From an uncultured Oscillospiraceae bacterium (GTDB lineage: Bacteria; Bacillota; Clostridia; Oscillospirales; Oscillospiraceae), in contig CAJOCV010000060.1 of the NCBI GenBank assembly GCA_905233785.1, positions 1 to 19,213 on the forward strand: a stretch of 19,213 nucleotides of DNA, written 5' to 3'. Shown here piece after piece: positions 9,937-16,992 of this stretch. A program made the position numbers and the translations under genes. Positions within the stretch are counted from its first letter, which is position 1; every line of letters begins with the position of its first letter. A model generated the notes under the pieces. It was not told the origin of the DNA. It was given only the letters and a program-made list of their open reading frames with translations, and did not search any database.

Positions 9937-9951
9937 TTAACAGATTGTTAA
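9937..9951. promoter_or_regulatory. Perfect palindrome upstream of the activase promoter, possible operator
   Basis: TTAACA, GAT, TGTTAA forms a perfect 6-3-6 inverted repeat that ends 16 bp upstream of the -35 element. Its position suits an activator or repressor site. I cannot assign a regulator. Confidence 0.35.
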
Positions 9952-10055
9952 CGTAGTCTTCCATTTCTCATGGTACGCTGTGGCGCCTGGAGATTTCGCA
10001 TGATAAATATGAGGGCTGTGATGTCTCAAGGAACAAAAGCTCACATAGAATTTAG

Positions 10056-10310
10056 TCAGCCCGCGTTACCCGCGCGCTGATGCGAACATATCATCTCGGC
10101 ATAATCCCTGATCGAAGAGACCGTGCGCAGCTCCCGGACACTTAAGGTTATTTTGAAGTGCTTTTCAAGTCTGGATTGAATCATCATCATTTCCAGAGAG
10201 GATATGCCGATCTCCCCAAGAGAAACATCTTCGTCAAGCTCCTCTGGTGCAAGCCCTGTCACTTGACAAATGATTTCCTTGAGCGTGTTCAAAACGGATA
10301 GCTGTTCCAT
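10056..10310 (-). CDS. Acyl carrier protein (stand-alone)
   Basis: An 84-residue carrier protein. The 4'-phosphopantetheine site is the second serine of LGEIGISSLEMMM (Ser38), replacing the usual DSL with SSL. The four-helix pattern is recognisable: helix 1 LNTLKEIICQVTG, helix 2 SSLEMMMIQSRLEKHF, then TVSSIRDYAEMI as helix 4. It resembles the discrete carriers of dlt-type and small polyketide or peptide clusters more than the acidic fatty-acid AcpP. It is the last gene of an operon after the ligase and membrane acyltransferase, 57 nt behind the latter, and has its own strong GGAGGG site before the ATG at 10310. Expected role: hold the acyl group activated by the ligase and present it to the membrane acyltransferase. 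A phosphopantetheinyl transferase must act on it from elsewhere. Confidence 0.87.
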   Translation of the reverse strand: MEQLSVLNTLKEIICQVTGLAPEELDEDVSLGEIGISSLEMMMIQSRLEKHFKITLSVRELRTVSSIRDYAEMICSHQRAGNAG

Positions 10311-10367
10311 AAATATTTCCCTCCGTTCATTGGAATGGCTTTGCGTTCATCTTGTGAATAGCCGCGG

Positions 10368-11402
10368 TCATGCGCGCAGTCGTCTTTGCTTTCCGATCGC
10401 GACAAGCAGATAGGTGATTGAAATGCACAATATGGTTCGTGAGAGAAAATAAACGGCGTCCTGCCACATAGAATCCTTCAAAACGCGCGCGAGGAGCGTT
10501 CGCAGGGGAAGCGCATTGCCTTCGACCTGATGGACGCAGCATAGAAGGAACGAATATTGCCCAAGCCAACAGAGCCCGTCAAAAAAGCGACCCTTGGGCT
10601 GATCCAGATAAGATGCATAATATAGCAGGATATAACTGAGAAAGCAGACCGCAACGATGGTTGCCAATCCGTTGGGAAACCAACTATAGGAAACGACGAT
10701 GCGATGAGACTTTTTGAGACAGAGAAGCAAACAGAGAAGGAGCGCGCCTGCCGTGTAATACCAGGGGAGCTTCTTCTCCAGCAGTTTCAACTGACGAATC
10801 TGATAGCCCAGATACAGAAAGCTGCAACAGATGCAGCTCTGCGAGATGCAGAACGGTGGGGGAAAATCACGCAGGTAAAGTCCCAGCCAGCAGAGTACCA
10901 GACAGACAACGCCCTGCTTCCACTGCTCTTTGATCTGCAGGATCAGATTGAGCATAAGGGAAGTGAAAGCCAATGTGCATAAAAACCATATTGGGCCGAT
11001 GTTCTCCACGGTGCATCCGAAGTATGTCGTACCCGGAATAACCATCAGAACATAGCAGAGAATACGGGGAAGAAGTGACGGCAGGACATCCCGCCCCACG
11101 ACGAACGAGCGCAGCGCGTGAATGACCAGGATGATGACGGAAGTGATAAGATAAGCTCTCAGAATGGGGAGCACGGTATTCTGCATCAAAATGCGCAATG
11201 GCTTTTTTCGGAAGCCATAGCCACAGACCATGAAGAAGCAGGGGATACAGGTGAAAGAAGCGAAATCATACAGGAATCTGAAAAGTCCGGACAAAGGATT
11301 TACCGGCAAGGAAAACTCCGGAATGTAAAACGAATGACTGAAAATGATCAGCAGCATCAGGATACCCTTGAGCGGCTGGAACATGGTATAGTGATTTTTC
11401 AT
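10368..11402 (-). CDS. Acyltransferase family 3 integral membrane protein
   Basis: A 344-residue hydrophobic protein with about ten predicted membrane helices and no extra soluble domain. The family's R/K-X10-H motif in helix 1 is present as Lys12 and His23 (QPLKGILMLLIIFSH); the next landmark, CFFMVCGYGFRKK, follows helix 2, and IGPIWFLCTLAF matches the later GPxWFL element. Members O-acylate sugars on polysaccharides, lipids or peptidoglycan, taking an acyl group from the cytoplasmic side. Here the adjacent ligase and carrier protein suggest that the donor is an acyl-carrier thioester and not acetyl-CoA. The start at 11402 is 10 nt after the ligase stop, with AGAGG overlapping the end of the ligase gene, so the two are co-translated. 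Acyl group and acceptor are unknown. Confidence 0.85.
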   Translation of the reverse strand: MKNHYTMFQPLKGILMLLIIFSHSFYIPEFSLPVNPLSGLFRFLYDFASFTCIPCFFMVCGYGFRKKPLRILMQNTVLPILRAYLITSVIILVIHALRSFVVGRDVLPSLLPRILCYVLMVIPGTTYFGCTVENIGPIWFLCTLAFTSLMLNLILQIKEQWKQGVVCLVLCWLGLYLRDFPPPFCISQSCICCSFLYLGYQIRQLKLLEKKLPWYYTAGALLLCLLLCLKKSHRIVVSYSWFPNGLATIVAVCFLSYILLYYASYLDQPKGRFFDGLCWLGQYSFLLCCVHQVEGNALPLRTLLARVLKDSMWQDAVYFLSRTILCISITYLLVAIGKQRRLRA

Positions 11403-11412
11403 GTCAATCCTC

Positions 11413-12978
11413 TCATTCGCCTTGTTCCCGCAGCCGTTCTGCGACCAATTCCTTCAAGCGGAGTTGATCGACCTTCCCGTTGGTATTCAGCGGAAAGGCA
11501 GGGAAAGCAAGAATATGGCTGGGAACCTTGAAGGGGCTCAGACGCTTTCGGAGGAAGGCGCGCAGTCGCTGCTCATTTAGTTCGCCGTCGCGCAGCACAA
11601 CACAGGCCTCTACACTCTCGCCGAGGATTGGATGCTCAAGCCCGATCACCTTCGCGTCACAGATGGACGATTCCTCCAGCAACGCCTCCTCGATCTCCGC
11701 CGGGGCGATGTTTTCACCGGCTCTCTTAATCAGTGTTTTCAGCCTGCCCCTGAGCTGGAGCAGTCCATCCTCCGTGATGAGTCCGAGATCGCCGGTGTGC
11801 AGCCAGCCATTTTTGTCGATCGGCTGCTCTTCAGTCGGAAGTCCAAAATATCCGTTCATAAGGCAAGGACCATGAATGATGATTTCGCCAAGCTCGCCCT
11901 GGGGCAGAAAACCGCGATCCTCCGCCCAGATGCGTACATCCAGATTGGGAAGCGGACGCCCCACTGTGACCGCCCTGCGTTCCGGCGGGATACCGCTTTC
12001 GCTAATGGAAACAGCGGCGGCACATTCGCTGAGCCCATAGCAGGGCAAAATCTGCGCGCCCCCAAGGCATTGCTGCAGCCGCTCCATATCAGCGGGGGTC
12101 ATCCCAGAAGCCGACCAGATGCAGCTTTTGATCTTGCCCTTGCCCTTCTCGTGGAATTCCGGAAGCTCGATCAGCATTCTGTAGATCGTGCCGACCGAGA
12201 AGAGCGTATCCGCGTGTCGCTTGTCGATCTGCTCCAGCACAGCCTGCGGCGTAAGCTCCCGCGTCAGACAGAGAACAGCACCGACATCGAAGAGCATCAT
12301 CATCACGATCATTCCGAAGGCGTGAAACAGCGGCAGCGGCGGGCATCCGATTTTACCGACGTCATTTGCGATGAGCTCCACAAATCCGTATGTATTCGTT
12401 AAAATCGCCTCAGAGGAAAGCGCAACCGCCTTCGGTATGGCAGTAGAGCCGGAGGTAAAGAGAATGACCTGGGTGTCCCTGGGGCTGATCCCCTCGGTGA
12501 GCAGGCGCAGCTCGGACTCGTCAACGCTTGTTTTCAGCGCGTCGCTATACAACTCCCGGCAGGACAGAATCCGGTTAGCGGGGATGCCGCCGTCACAGAG
12601 CGCCTGTGCCGCACGCTGTTCGGCATACGCATCCTCCGGTCCCAGGATCGCCCACCCGGCGCCAACCAGGCGGGTAATCGTTATGGTATCTTCCCGGTTC
12701 AAGCGGTAATTCGCCGACGCGGCGACGCCGCCCGCCAGAAGGATTCCAAAAAAACTTACGATCCAGTCTACTCCGTTCACGGCTGACAGAATAACACGAT
12801 CCCCCTTTTGCAGTCCCTGCCGCCTGAGCTTCAAGGCGCAGCCTCGGCTGGCCTGCACCAGCTCTGAATAGCACAGCGCATCCTCATCGCAGGTTACAGC
12901 AAGCCGTTCGCCATAGTCCCGCGCAAGCAGCTCCAGCCAGTTATGAAAGAGATTGGGGCTTTCTCTGTTTCTGTTCAA
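11413..12978 (-). CDS. Acyl-adenylating ligase (ANL superfamily), TTG start
   Basis: This enzyme uses ATP to form an acyl- or aminoacyl-AMP and transfers it to a thiol, here probably the carrier protein encoded two genes on. All core motifs are present in the 521-residue form: P-loop-like FTSGSTAIPKAVAL (174-187), CYGLSECAAAVS (313-324), HTGDLG with Asp397 (394-399), hinge and dimer-turn RGRLKTLIKRAGENIAPAEI (410-429) and catalytic Lys502 in NTNGKVDQL. Sequence style is closer to acyl-CoA/fatty-acyl ligases than to DltA; the substrate cannot be read by eye. I choose TTG at 12978, with AAGGAG about 11 nt upstream, because the -35/-10 promoter at 13017-13045 covers the in-frame ATGs at 13035 and 13026 and would make them untranscribed or leader-poor. 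First gene of the ligase-acyltransferase-carrier operon. Confidence 0.88.
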   Translation of the reverse strand: MNRNRESPNLFHNWLELLARDYGERLAVTCDEDALCYSELVQASRGCALKLRRQGLQKGDRVILSAVNGVDWIVSFFGILLAGGVAASANYRLNREDTITITRLVGAGWAILGPEDAYAEQRAAQALCDGGIPANRILSCRELYSDALKTSVDESELRLLTEGISPRDTQVILFTSGSTAIPKAVALSSEAILTNTYGFVELIANDVGKIGCPPLPLFHAFGMIVMMMLFDVGAVLCLTRELTPQAVLEQIDKRHADTLFSVGTIYRMLIELPEFHEKGKGKIKSCIWSASGMTPADMERLQQCLGGAQILPCYGLSECAAAVSISESGIPPERRAVTVGRPLPNLDVRIWAEDRGFLPQGELGEIIIHGPCLMNGYFGLPTEEQPIDKNGWLHTGDLGLITEDGLLQLRGRLKTLIKRAGENIAPAEIEEALLEESSICDAKVIGLEHPILGESVEACVVLRDGELNEQRLRAFLRKRLSPFKVPSHILAFPAFPLNTNGKVDQLRLKELVAERLREQGE

Positions 12979-13016
12979 TTTATTTATATCTCCTTGGCCA
13001 TAATATCTGCGCGTCC

Positions 13017-13045
13017 GGAATAGCATCACAGCCATTCGATGTCAA
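13017..13045 (-). promoter_or_regulatory. Proximal promoter of the ligase operon
   Basis: TTGACA (13045-13040), a 17-nt spacer and TATTCC (13022-13017) on the minus strand. The -35 is consensus and the -10 weak. Initiation near 13010 gives a ~32-nt leader to the TTG start. Confidence 0.45.
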
Positions 13046-13097
13046 GATACCGGGAGAGCCGACCCGCATTATACGAAACACATAGAACTATTTTTGT

Positions 13098-13126
13098 ACT
13101 CTACGCTTTGTTCCTCAGATTGTCAA
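13098..13126 (-). promoter_or_regulatory. Distal promoter of the ligase operon
   Basis: TTGACA (13126-13121), a 17-nt spacer and TAGAGT (13103-13098) on the minus strand, about 80 bp upstream of the proximal candidate. Initiation near 13091 gives a leader of about 110 nt. It lies in the gap behind yvcK, so the operon is probably transcribed independently of yvcK. Confidence 0.5.
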
Positions 13127-13187
13127 GTAAAACGTTACAATCTGTGCTCTCCTCTCAAAGCTCTTGCCTTGCGGCAATCCCTGAAGA

Positions 13188-14135
13188 TTATTCGCCCTCC
13201 ATCAGATACGAGAAAATCAGAAACGCGGTCTTCATGGCGTTGTGACGGATTTTTCCGTCCTCAATGCAGAAGATGTTGTCCTGGATGATACGGGCGCCCA
13301 TCTTAACGATCCGCTCTGTATCGAGCGGAACGATGCGTTTATTCTCGGTGGTAATATATTTTTCCGTAATCACAGGGTCGATCTCGGAATTGTTGGCAAC
13401 CACAAGATCAATTTTGCGGTTTTGCAGGTACTTGTTGAGCTTTCGCAGATGATCGCCCACGGTATAGCCGTCCGTTTCCCCCGGCTGGGTAACAAGATTG
13501 GAGACATACATCAAAGGCGCTTTGGCCTCAGCCAGCGCTTCACAAATTTCCCGCGCGAGCAGATGCGGCAGGATGCTGGTGTAGAGGCTTCCGGGGCTGA
13601 AAATAATCAATTCCGCTTCTTCGATTTTTTCCTTGATCTCATCCACCACATGGATGCTGTGGTCATAGGTAAGCTTTCGGATATGGCGCACGTTGGCGCT
13701 GACCTCCTCCTCCCCGAAAAATTCCTTTCCCCGGCTCTTGCCGACAAGCTCAACCTTTTCCTCGGTCAGTGGAAGGACCGTGCCCTGAATATTCAAAAGC
13801 CGAGCCATGTAACGGGTTGCTTCGGTCAGATTTCCCTTTATATCAATCAGCGCCGCAAGGAGAATATTTCGAACCGGGTGGTTATAGAGGCTCCCCTCTT
13901 TGCTGAAGCGATAACGCAATAGGGTGACAAAGTCATCGTCCACATTCGCCATGGACAAGAGCACCTTTCCCACATCGCCCACGGCGGGAATGTCCAGTTC
14001 CTTCTTCAGTACGCCGGTGCTGCTGCCGTTATCGCTGACGGTAATGACGGCGGTCACATCCACCGGAAACAGCTTCAAGCCGGACAGCAGGCAGGAAATC
14101 CCCGTCCCGCCGCCAAAAACCACAACTTTTTTCAT
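13188..14135 (-). CDS. yvcK: YvcK/CofD-like gluconeogenesis factor
   Basis: A 315-residue cytoplasmic protein of the CofD-like Rossmann family. Landmarks are GGGTGIS (8-14), ITVSDNGSSTGVLKKEL (31-47), IPAVGDVGKVLLSMA (49-63), NHPVRNILLAAL and IIFSPGSLYTSILPHLL. In Bacillus, YvcK binds UDP-sugars and is needed for growth on gluconeogenic carbon sources and for correct cell-wall synthesis and PBP1 placement. The length agrees with the family. The ATG at 14135 has GAGGTG upstream. In many Firmicutes the gene lies between rapZ (yvcJ) and whiA; here neither is present and the gene is divergent from a sugar transporter and upstream of the acyl-transfer operon. Confidence 0.92.
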   Translation of the reverse strand: MKKVVVFGGGTGISCLLSGLKLFPVDVTAVITVSDNGSSTGVLKKELDIPAVGDVGKVLLSMANVDDDFVTLLRYRFSKEGSLYNHPVRNILLAALIDIKGNLTEATRYMARLLNIQGTVLPLTEEKVELVGKSRGKEFFGEEEVSANVRHIRKLTYDHSIHVVDEIKEKIEEAELIIFSPGSLYTSILPHLLAREICEALAEAKAPLMYVSNLVTQPGETDGYTVGDHLRKLNKYLQNRKIDLVVANNSEIDPVITEKYITTENKRIVPLDTERIVKMGARIIQDNIFCIEDGKIRHNAMKTAFLIFSYLMEGE

Positions 14136-14167
14136 AGAAACACCTCGGTTTCATTGGCTTTTCCTAT

Positions 14168-14196
14168 AAAATAGCATAAATACGCTCTGACTGCAA
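14168..14196 (-). promoter_or_regulatory. Probable promoter of yvcK
   Basis: TTGCAG (14196-14191), a 17-nt spacer and TATTTT (14173-14168) on the minus strand, with initiation near 14161. Confidence 0.5.
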
Positions 14197-14257
14197 GTTA
14201 CAATCCGGTGGCATCCCCGACCTGTATAGCGAAAAACGAAGGAAATGTGCAAAATAC

Positions 14258-14286
14258 TTGCGCTGTTTACCGTAAAATGATACAAT
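14258..14286 (+). promoter_or_regulatory. Probable promoter of the transporter-deacetylase operon
   Basis: TTGCGC (14258-14263), a 17-nt spacer and TACAAT (14281-14286), initiation near 14293 and a leader of about 26 nt. It is divergent from the yvcK promoter, about 60 bp apart. Confidence 0.55.
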
Positions 14287-14318
14287 GTATATACGCTATT
14301 TAGAACGGAGAGAGAGCT

Positions 14319-15809
14319 ATGGATGAGAAAAAAATTACCAGGCGTAACCTCGTCATGTTCCCGCTCGGCACTGTCGGACGGGACATGATGTACAATCTGG
14401 TCAACAGCTACCTGCTGACCTTCGTGCTCTTTACGCGTGAGCTCAACGCGGCTCAGCTCGGCGCAATCACCGCTATTATGGTGGCGGCGCGTGTCTTCGA
14501 TGCCCTGAACGATCCCATCATGGGCAATATCATCGAACGTACTCGCACCCGCTGGGGAAAGTTCAAACCCTGGCTCGTCATCGGCATCTTAACCACGTCG
14601 CTGGTCATCTACGCGGCCTTTAACACCAAACTGCAGGGCTGGGGCTTCGTAGCCTTCTTCGGGCTGGTATATCTGCTGTACTCCATCACCTATACCATGC
14701 ACGACATCTCCTACTGGGGCATGGTGCCCGCGCTGAGCTCCGACGCCAACACCCGCAATCAGCTCACCTCCCGCGCAACGCTCTTCGCCGGTATCGGGGG
14801 TATGCTCGCAGCCTCTCTGGTTCCGGCGCTGACCGCCGGCAGCTCCGCCATCGGCGGCGACGCGGTCACCGCCTACGGGCGTGTGGCGCTCATCATCGCG
14901 CTGCTCGGCCCGGCGTTCCTGGCTTTTACGGTATTCGGCGTCAAGGAAGTGCGCAATTATAACGACGAGCCCGCGCCCCCCGTGAGCTTTAAAAAAATCA
15001 TTTCCACCATCACCGGCAACGACCAGCTCATGTGGATCGCCCTCATCTTCCTGCTTCAGCAGGTGGGCAACGGCATTGTACTTTCCGGCGTCGGCATGAA
15101 CTATATCTATCTGGAATTCGGCTACTCCGGCGGCCTGTTCGGTACCTTTCAGATGCTCGGCATGATGGTAACGGGTTTGTTGATGCTCTTCTATCCCATG
15201 ATTTCCCGTCACCTCAGCCGCAAAAAGCTCATGGATGTGCTCATGCTGGTCTCTGCCGTGGGCTATGGCATCATGCTGGGCACAGGGCTTCTTCTCAAGT
15301 CCGGCAGCGTCGTGGCTGCCGGGATGGATCTCAAGTTCCTGCTCGTCACTGTGGGCTATATGCTGGCAAACTTCGGTCAGTACGGCTTCTACCTCATCAT
15401 GATGATCTCCATTATGAACACCGTGGAGTACAACGAATATAAGCACGGAACCCGTGACGAAGGTATTGTCTCGTCTCTGCGTCCCTTCCTGACAAAGCTT
15501 GCCTCCGCGCTGAACGCGGCCATCGCATACATTGCCTACCTTGTTTTCAACGTACTCTCCTTCACCAACGGAATCGCGGGCTTCGAACAGCTCACCAACC
15601 GCGGGGAAATGAGCGCAGAGGCGAAGACCGCCGCGATCGAAGAACTGCTGCAAGGGGTGCATCCCGGTCAGTCCATCGGTCTGCTCGCTGTGATGACCGT
15701 TCTTCCCTGCCTGCTCATGTTCCTTTCCTATATTCTTTATAAGAAACGCTACACGCTGGACGAGGCTGAGTACGACCGTATCTGCGCCGCACTCAAGGCG
15801 CACAAATGA
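14319..15809 (+). CDS. GPH-family sugar:cation symporter (MelB-like)
   Basis: A 496-residue, twelve-helix secondary transporter of the glycoside-pentoside-hexuronide:cation symporter family. The cation-site motif ARVFDALNDPIMG (57-69) has the Arg and the two Asp (Arg58, Asp61, Asp65) that correspond to the MelB Na+/H+ site. The loop RTRTRWGKFKPWL (74-86) is the GPH signature between helices 2 and 3. NTVEYNEYKHGTRDEGIVSS near residue 370-390 is the second conserved cytoplasmic region. The substrate should be a small glycoside or oligosaccharide taken up with Na+ or H+ and cannot be fixed by eye. The ATG at 14319 has GGAGAG upstream. The stop codon overlaps the deacetylase start as ATGA, so the two are translationally coupled. 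Confidence 0.9.
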   Translation: MDEKKITRRNLVMFPLGTVGRDMMYNLVNSYLLTFVLFTRELNAAQLGAITAIMVAARVFDALNDPIMGNIIERTRTRWGKFKPWLVIGILTTSLVIYAAFNTKLQGWGFVAFFGLVYLLYSITYTMHDISYWGMVPALSSDANTRNQLTSRATLFAGIGGMLAASLVPALTAGSSAIGGDAVTAYGRVALIIALLGPAFLAFTVFGVKEVRNYNDEPAPPVSFKKIISTITGNDQLMWIALIFLLQQVGNGIVLSGVGMNYIYLEFGYSGGLFGTFQMLGMMVTGLLMLFYPMISRHLSRKKLMDVLMLVSAVGYGIMLGTGLLLKSGSVVAAGMDLKFLLVTVGYMLANFGQYGFYLIMMISIMNTVEYNEYKHGTRDEGIVSSLRPFLTKLASALNAAIAYIAYLVFNVLSFTNGIAGFEQLTNRGEMSAEAKTAAIEELLQGVHPGQSIGLLAVMTVLPCLLMFLSYILYKKRYTLDEAEYDRICAALKAHK

Positions 15810-16567
15810 GCCTTACGCGTCTGATTTTGCGCATGGCAGCGCCGCTGCCGAAGCTTGAACGCTTCGACCGATACCTGTTCATCGGCCCGCACCCGGACGA
15901 TATTGAGATCGGCGCAGGCGCGACGGCGGCAAAGCTTGCCGGCGCGGGAAAGGATGTCTGCTTTCTGATTTGCACCGACGGGCGTTTCGGTACCGACCGC
16001 GCTCCCGCCGGGATGAGCGGAGAGCTTCTTGCGGCGCTTCGGAAACGCGAGGCGGAGGCTTCGGCTTCCCTGCTCGGCGTGAAGATGATACGCTTCCTCC
16101 CCTTCTGCGACGGCGGCTTTTACAACGAAGATGCGCTCATGCGCGCAATCGCGAGGGTGATTTCTGATTTCAAGCCTGATGTGATCTTCGCCCCCGACCC
16201 CTGTGTCACGAGCGAGTGCCATCCGGATCACCTCAATGTGGGGGAGGCTGTACGGCGTCTGGCTTGCTTTGCGCCAAATCCCGGCATCATGGAAGCCATG
16301 GGACTGGAAGCGACGGAATTGAAGGCCTTGGCCTTCTACATGACGGCAAAACCCAACCAATTCGTAAACACCACCGGCTACCTGGAAAACCAACTCCGTA
16401 GTATCTATGACTGCCACAAAAGCCAGTTTCCCGAACGGGATGCGATTGCGCTTTACCTGAGGCTCCGCGCCGCGGATTTTGGGCTTCGCTCCTTCTGCCT
16501 CAGCGCGGAAGGATTTCGGGTCCTGGGGCAAACTCAAATGCACTGCCTCCCTGAGGCGGGGCGATAA
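15806..16567 (+). CDS. PIG-L/LmbE-family deacetylase
   Basis: A 253-residue zinc hydrolase of the family that removes N-acetyl groups from GlcNAc-type sugars (MshB, BshB, PIG-L, LmbE). The metal and catalytic motif GPHPDDIEIGAG is at residues 27-38 (His29, Asp31, Asp32) and the second metal ligand lies in ECHPDHLNVGEAV (137-149; His139 and His142). KREAEASASLLGV (80-92) is the usual helix after the first motif. There is no signal peptide, so it acts in the cytoplasm. The ATG at 15806 overlaps the transporter stop by 4 nt (ATGA), which argues that it works on what the transporter brings in, for example an N-acetylated disaccharide. BshB-type bacillithiol work is an alternative, but no bshA or bshC lies nearby. 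Confidence 0.9.
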   Translation: MSLTRLILRMAAPLPKLERFDRYLFIGPHPDDIEIGAGATAAKLAGAGKDVCFLICTDGRFGTDRAPAGMSGELLAALRKREAEASASLLGVKMIRFLPFCDGGFYNEDALMRAIARVISDFKPDVIFAPDPCVTSECHPDHLNVGEAVRRLACFAPNPGIMEAMGLEATELKALAFYMTAKPNQFVNTTGYLENQLRSIYDCHKSQFPERDAIALYLRLRAADFGLRSFCLSAEGFRVLGQTQMHCLPEAGR

Positions 16568-16598
16568 CATCTGGATGTGAAGAAAGTCCCCTGAACTC

Positions 16599-16771
16599 AT
16601 AAGGGCGGCTATCAGCCGCTCACAGATTTGCGGTATCATCACGGCGTTATCGTACGGTACAAGCGAATAACCCGTAAGACCTTCGGGCGAAGACGTATAG
16701 CCAACGTCTTCGCCCGATTTCTATGCAACATGTAAAATTGTACCGCGCGAGCGGCTGCTAACCGCCCTTAC
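16599..16771. repeat. Large imperfect palindrome with central stem (MITE-like)
   Basis: The left arm (16599-16635: TAAGGGCGGCTATCAGCCGCTC, then GCGGTA) is repeated inverted in the right arm (16739-16771: TAAGGGCGGTTAGCAGCCGCTC, then GCGGTAC, read on the minus strand). A 14-bp hairpin stands at the centre (16683-16717). No open frame of substance is present. It begins about 30 bp after the deacetylase stop. Non-autonomous mobile element or large structured 3' element are both possible. Confidence 0.65.
16683..16717 (+). terminator. Hairpin, possible terminator of transporter-deacetylase operon
   Basis: A 14-bp perfect stem (TCGGGCGAAGACGT with ACGTCTTCGCCCGA) around a 7-nt loop, followed on the plus strand by TTTCTATG. 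The U-run is poor, so termination is uncertain. It sits in the centre of the palindrome 16599-16771. Confidence 0.45.
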
Positions 16772-16818
16772 GGGCTTGGTACGAGTCTGCGGCGATTCGC
16801 CTGATGGAAGAATCGTAT

Positions 16819-16979
16819 AGGCAACACCGCACAATACGCCTGCGGCATCTTCCGGAAAAACCGCGCCCTGAGTTCGTCACTTTTTCTTGCAATACACAAA
16901 GTATTCCTGCGAAAAAGCGCCATCATCAGAACTCGGTTTTTCTCGGAATCTGCTCTTGCCGCATTATGCGGTATTGCCT
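16819..16979. repeat. 161-bp imperfect palindrome (MITE-like)
   Basis: The ends are AGGCAACACCGCACAAT (left) and, read inverted from the right, AGGCAATACCGCATAAT. Matching blocks continue inward (TTCCGgaAAAACCG with TTCCGagAAAAACCG, CTTTTTC with its complement) to an apex, AATAC, ACAAA, GTATT, at 16891-16905. It carries no gene and ends 13 bp after the stop of the GtrA-like gene, so it would be the 3' end of the GH3-GtrA transcript. Together with 16599-16771 it fills the whole gap 16568-16992. I see no certain target-site duplication. Confidence 0.7.
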
Positions 16980-16992
16980 TAATGATTTTGTA

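Noticed and set aside
9937..9951. Rex redox-repressor box
   Set aside because: The half-sites are in reversed order (TTAACA first) and the spacing differs from the TTGTTAA-N4-TTAACAA form.
10056..12978. Classical dlt (D-alanylation) operon
   Set aside because: The membrane protein has the acyltransferase-3 pattern and not that of the MBOAT protein DltB, no dltD is present, and the ligase looks closer to acyl ligases than to DltA.
13160..13187. Terminator after yvcK
   Set aside because: Only a 5-bp TTGCC/GGCAA stem with a GCAA loop and no convincing U-run.
14589..15803. Minus-strand 404-codon frame opposite the symporter
   Set aside because: Composition rich in His, Glu and Gly, typical of an antisense reading of a membrane protein; no motifs.
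16568..16992. CRISPR array or insertion sequence remnant in the repeat-rich gap
   Set aside because: The repeats are single inverted pairs, not direct repeats with spacers, and no transposase fragment is visible.
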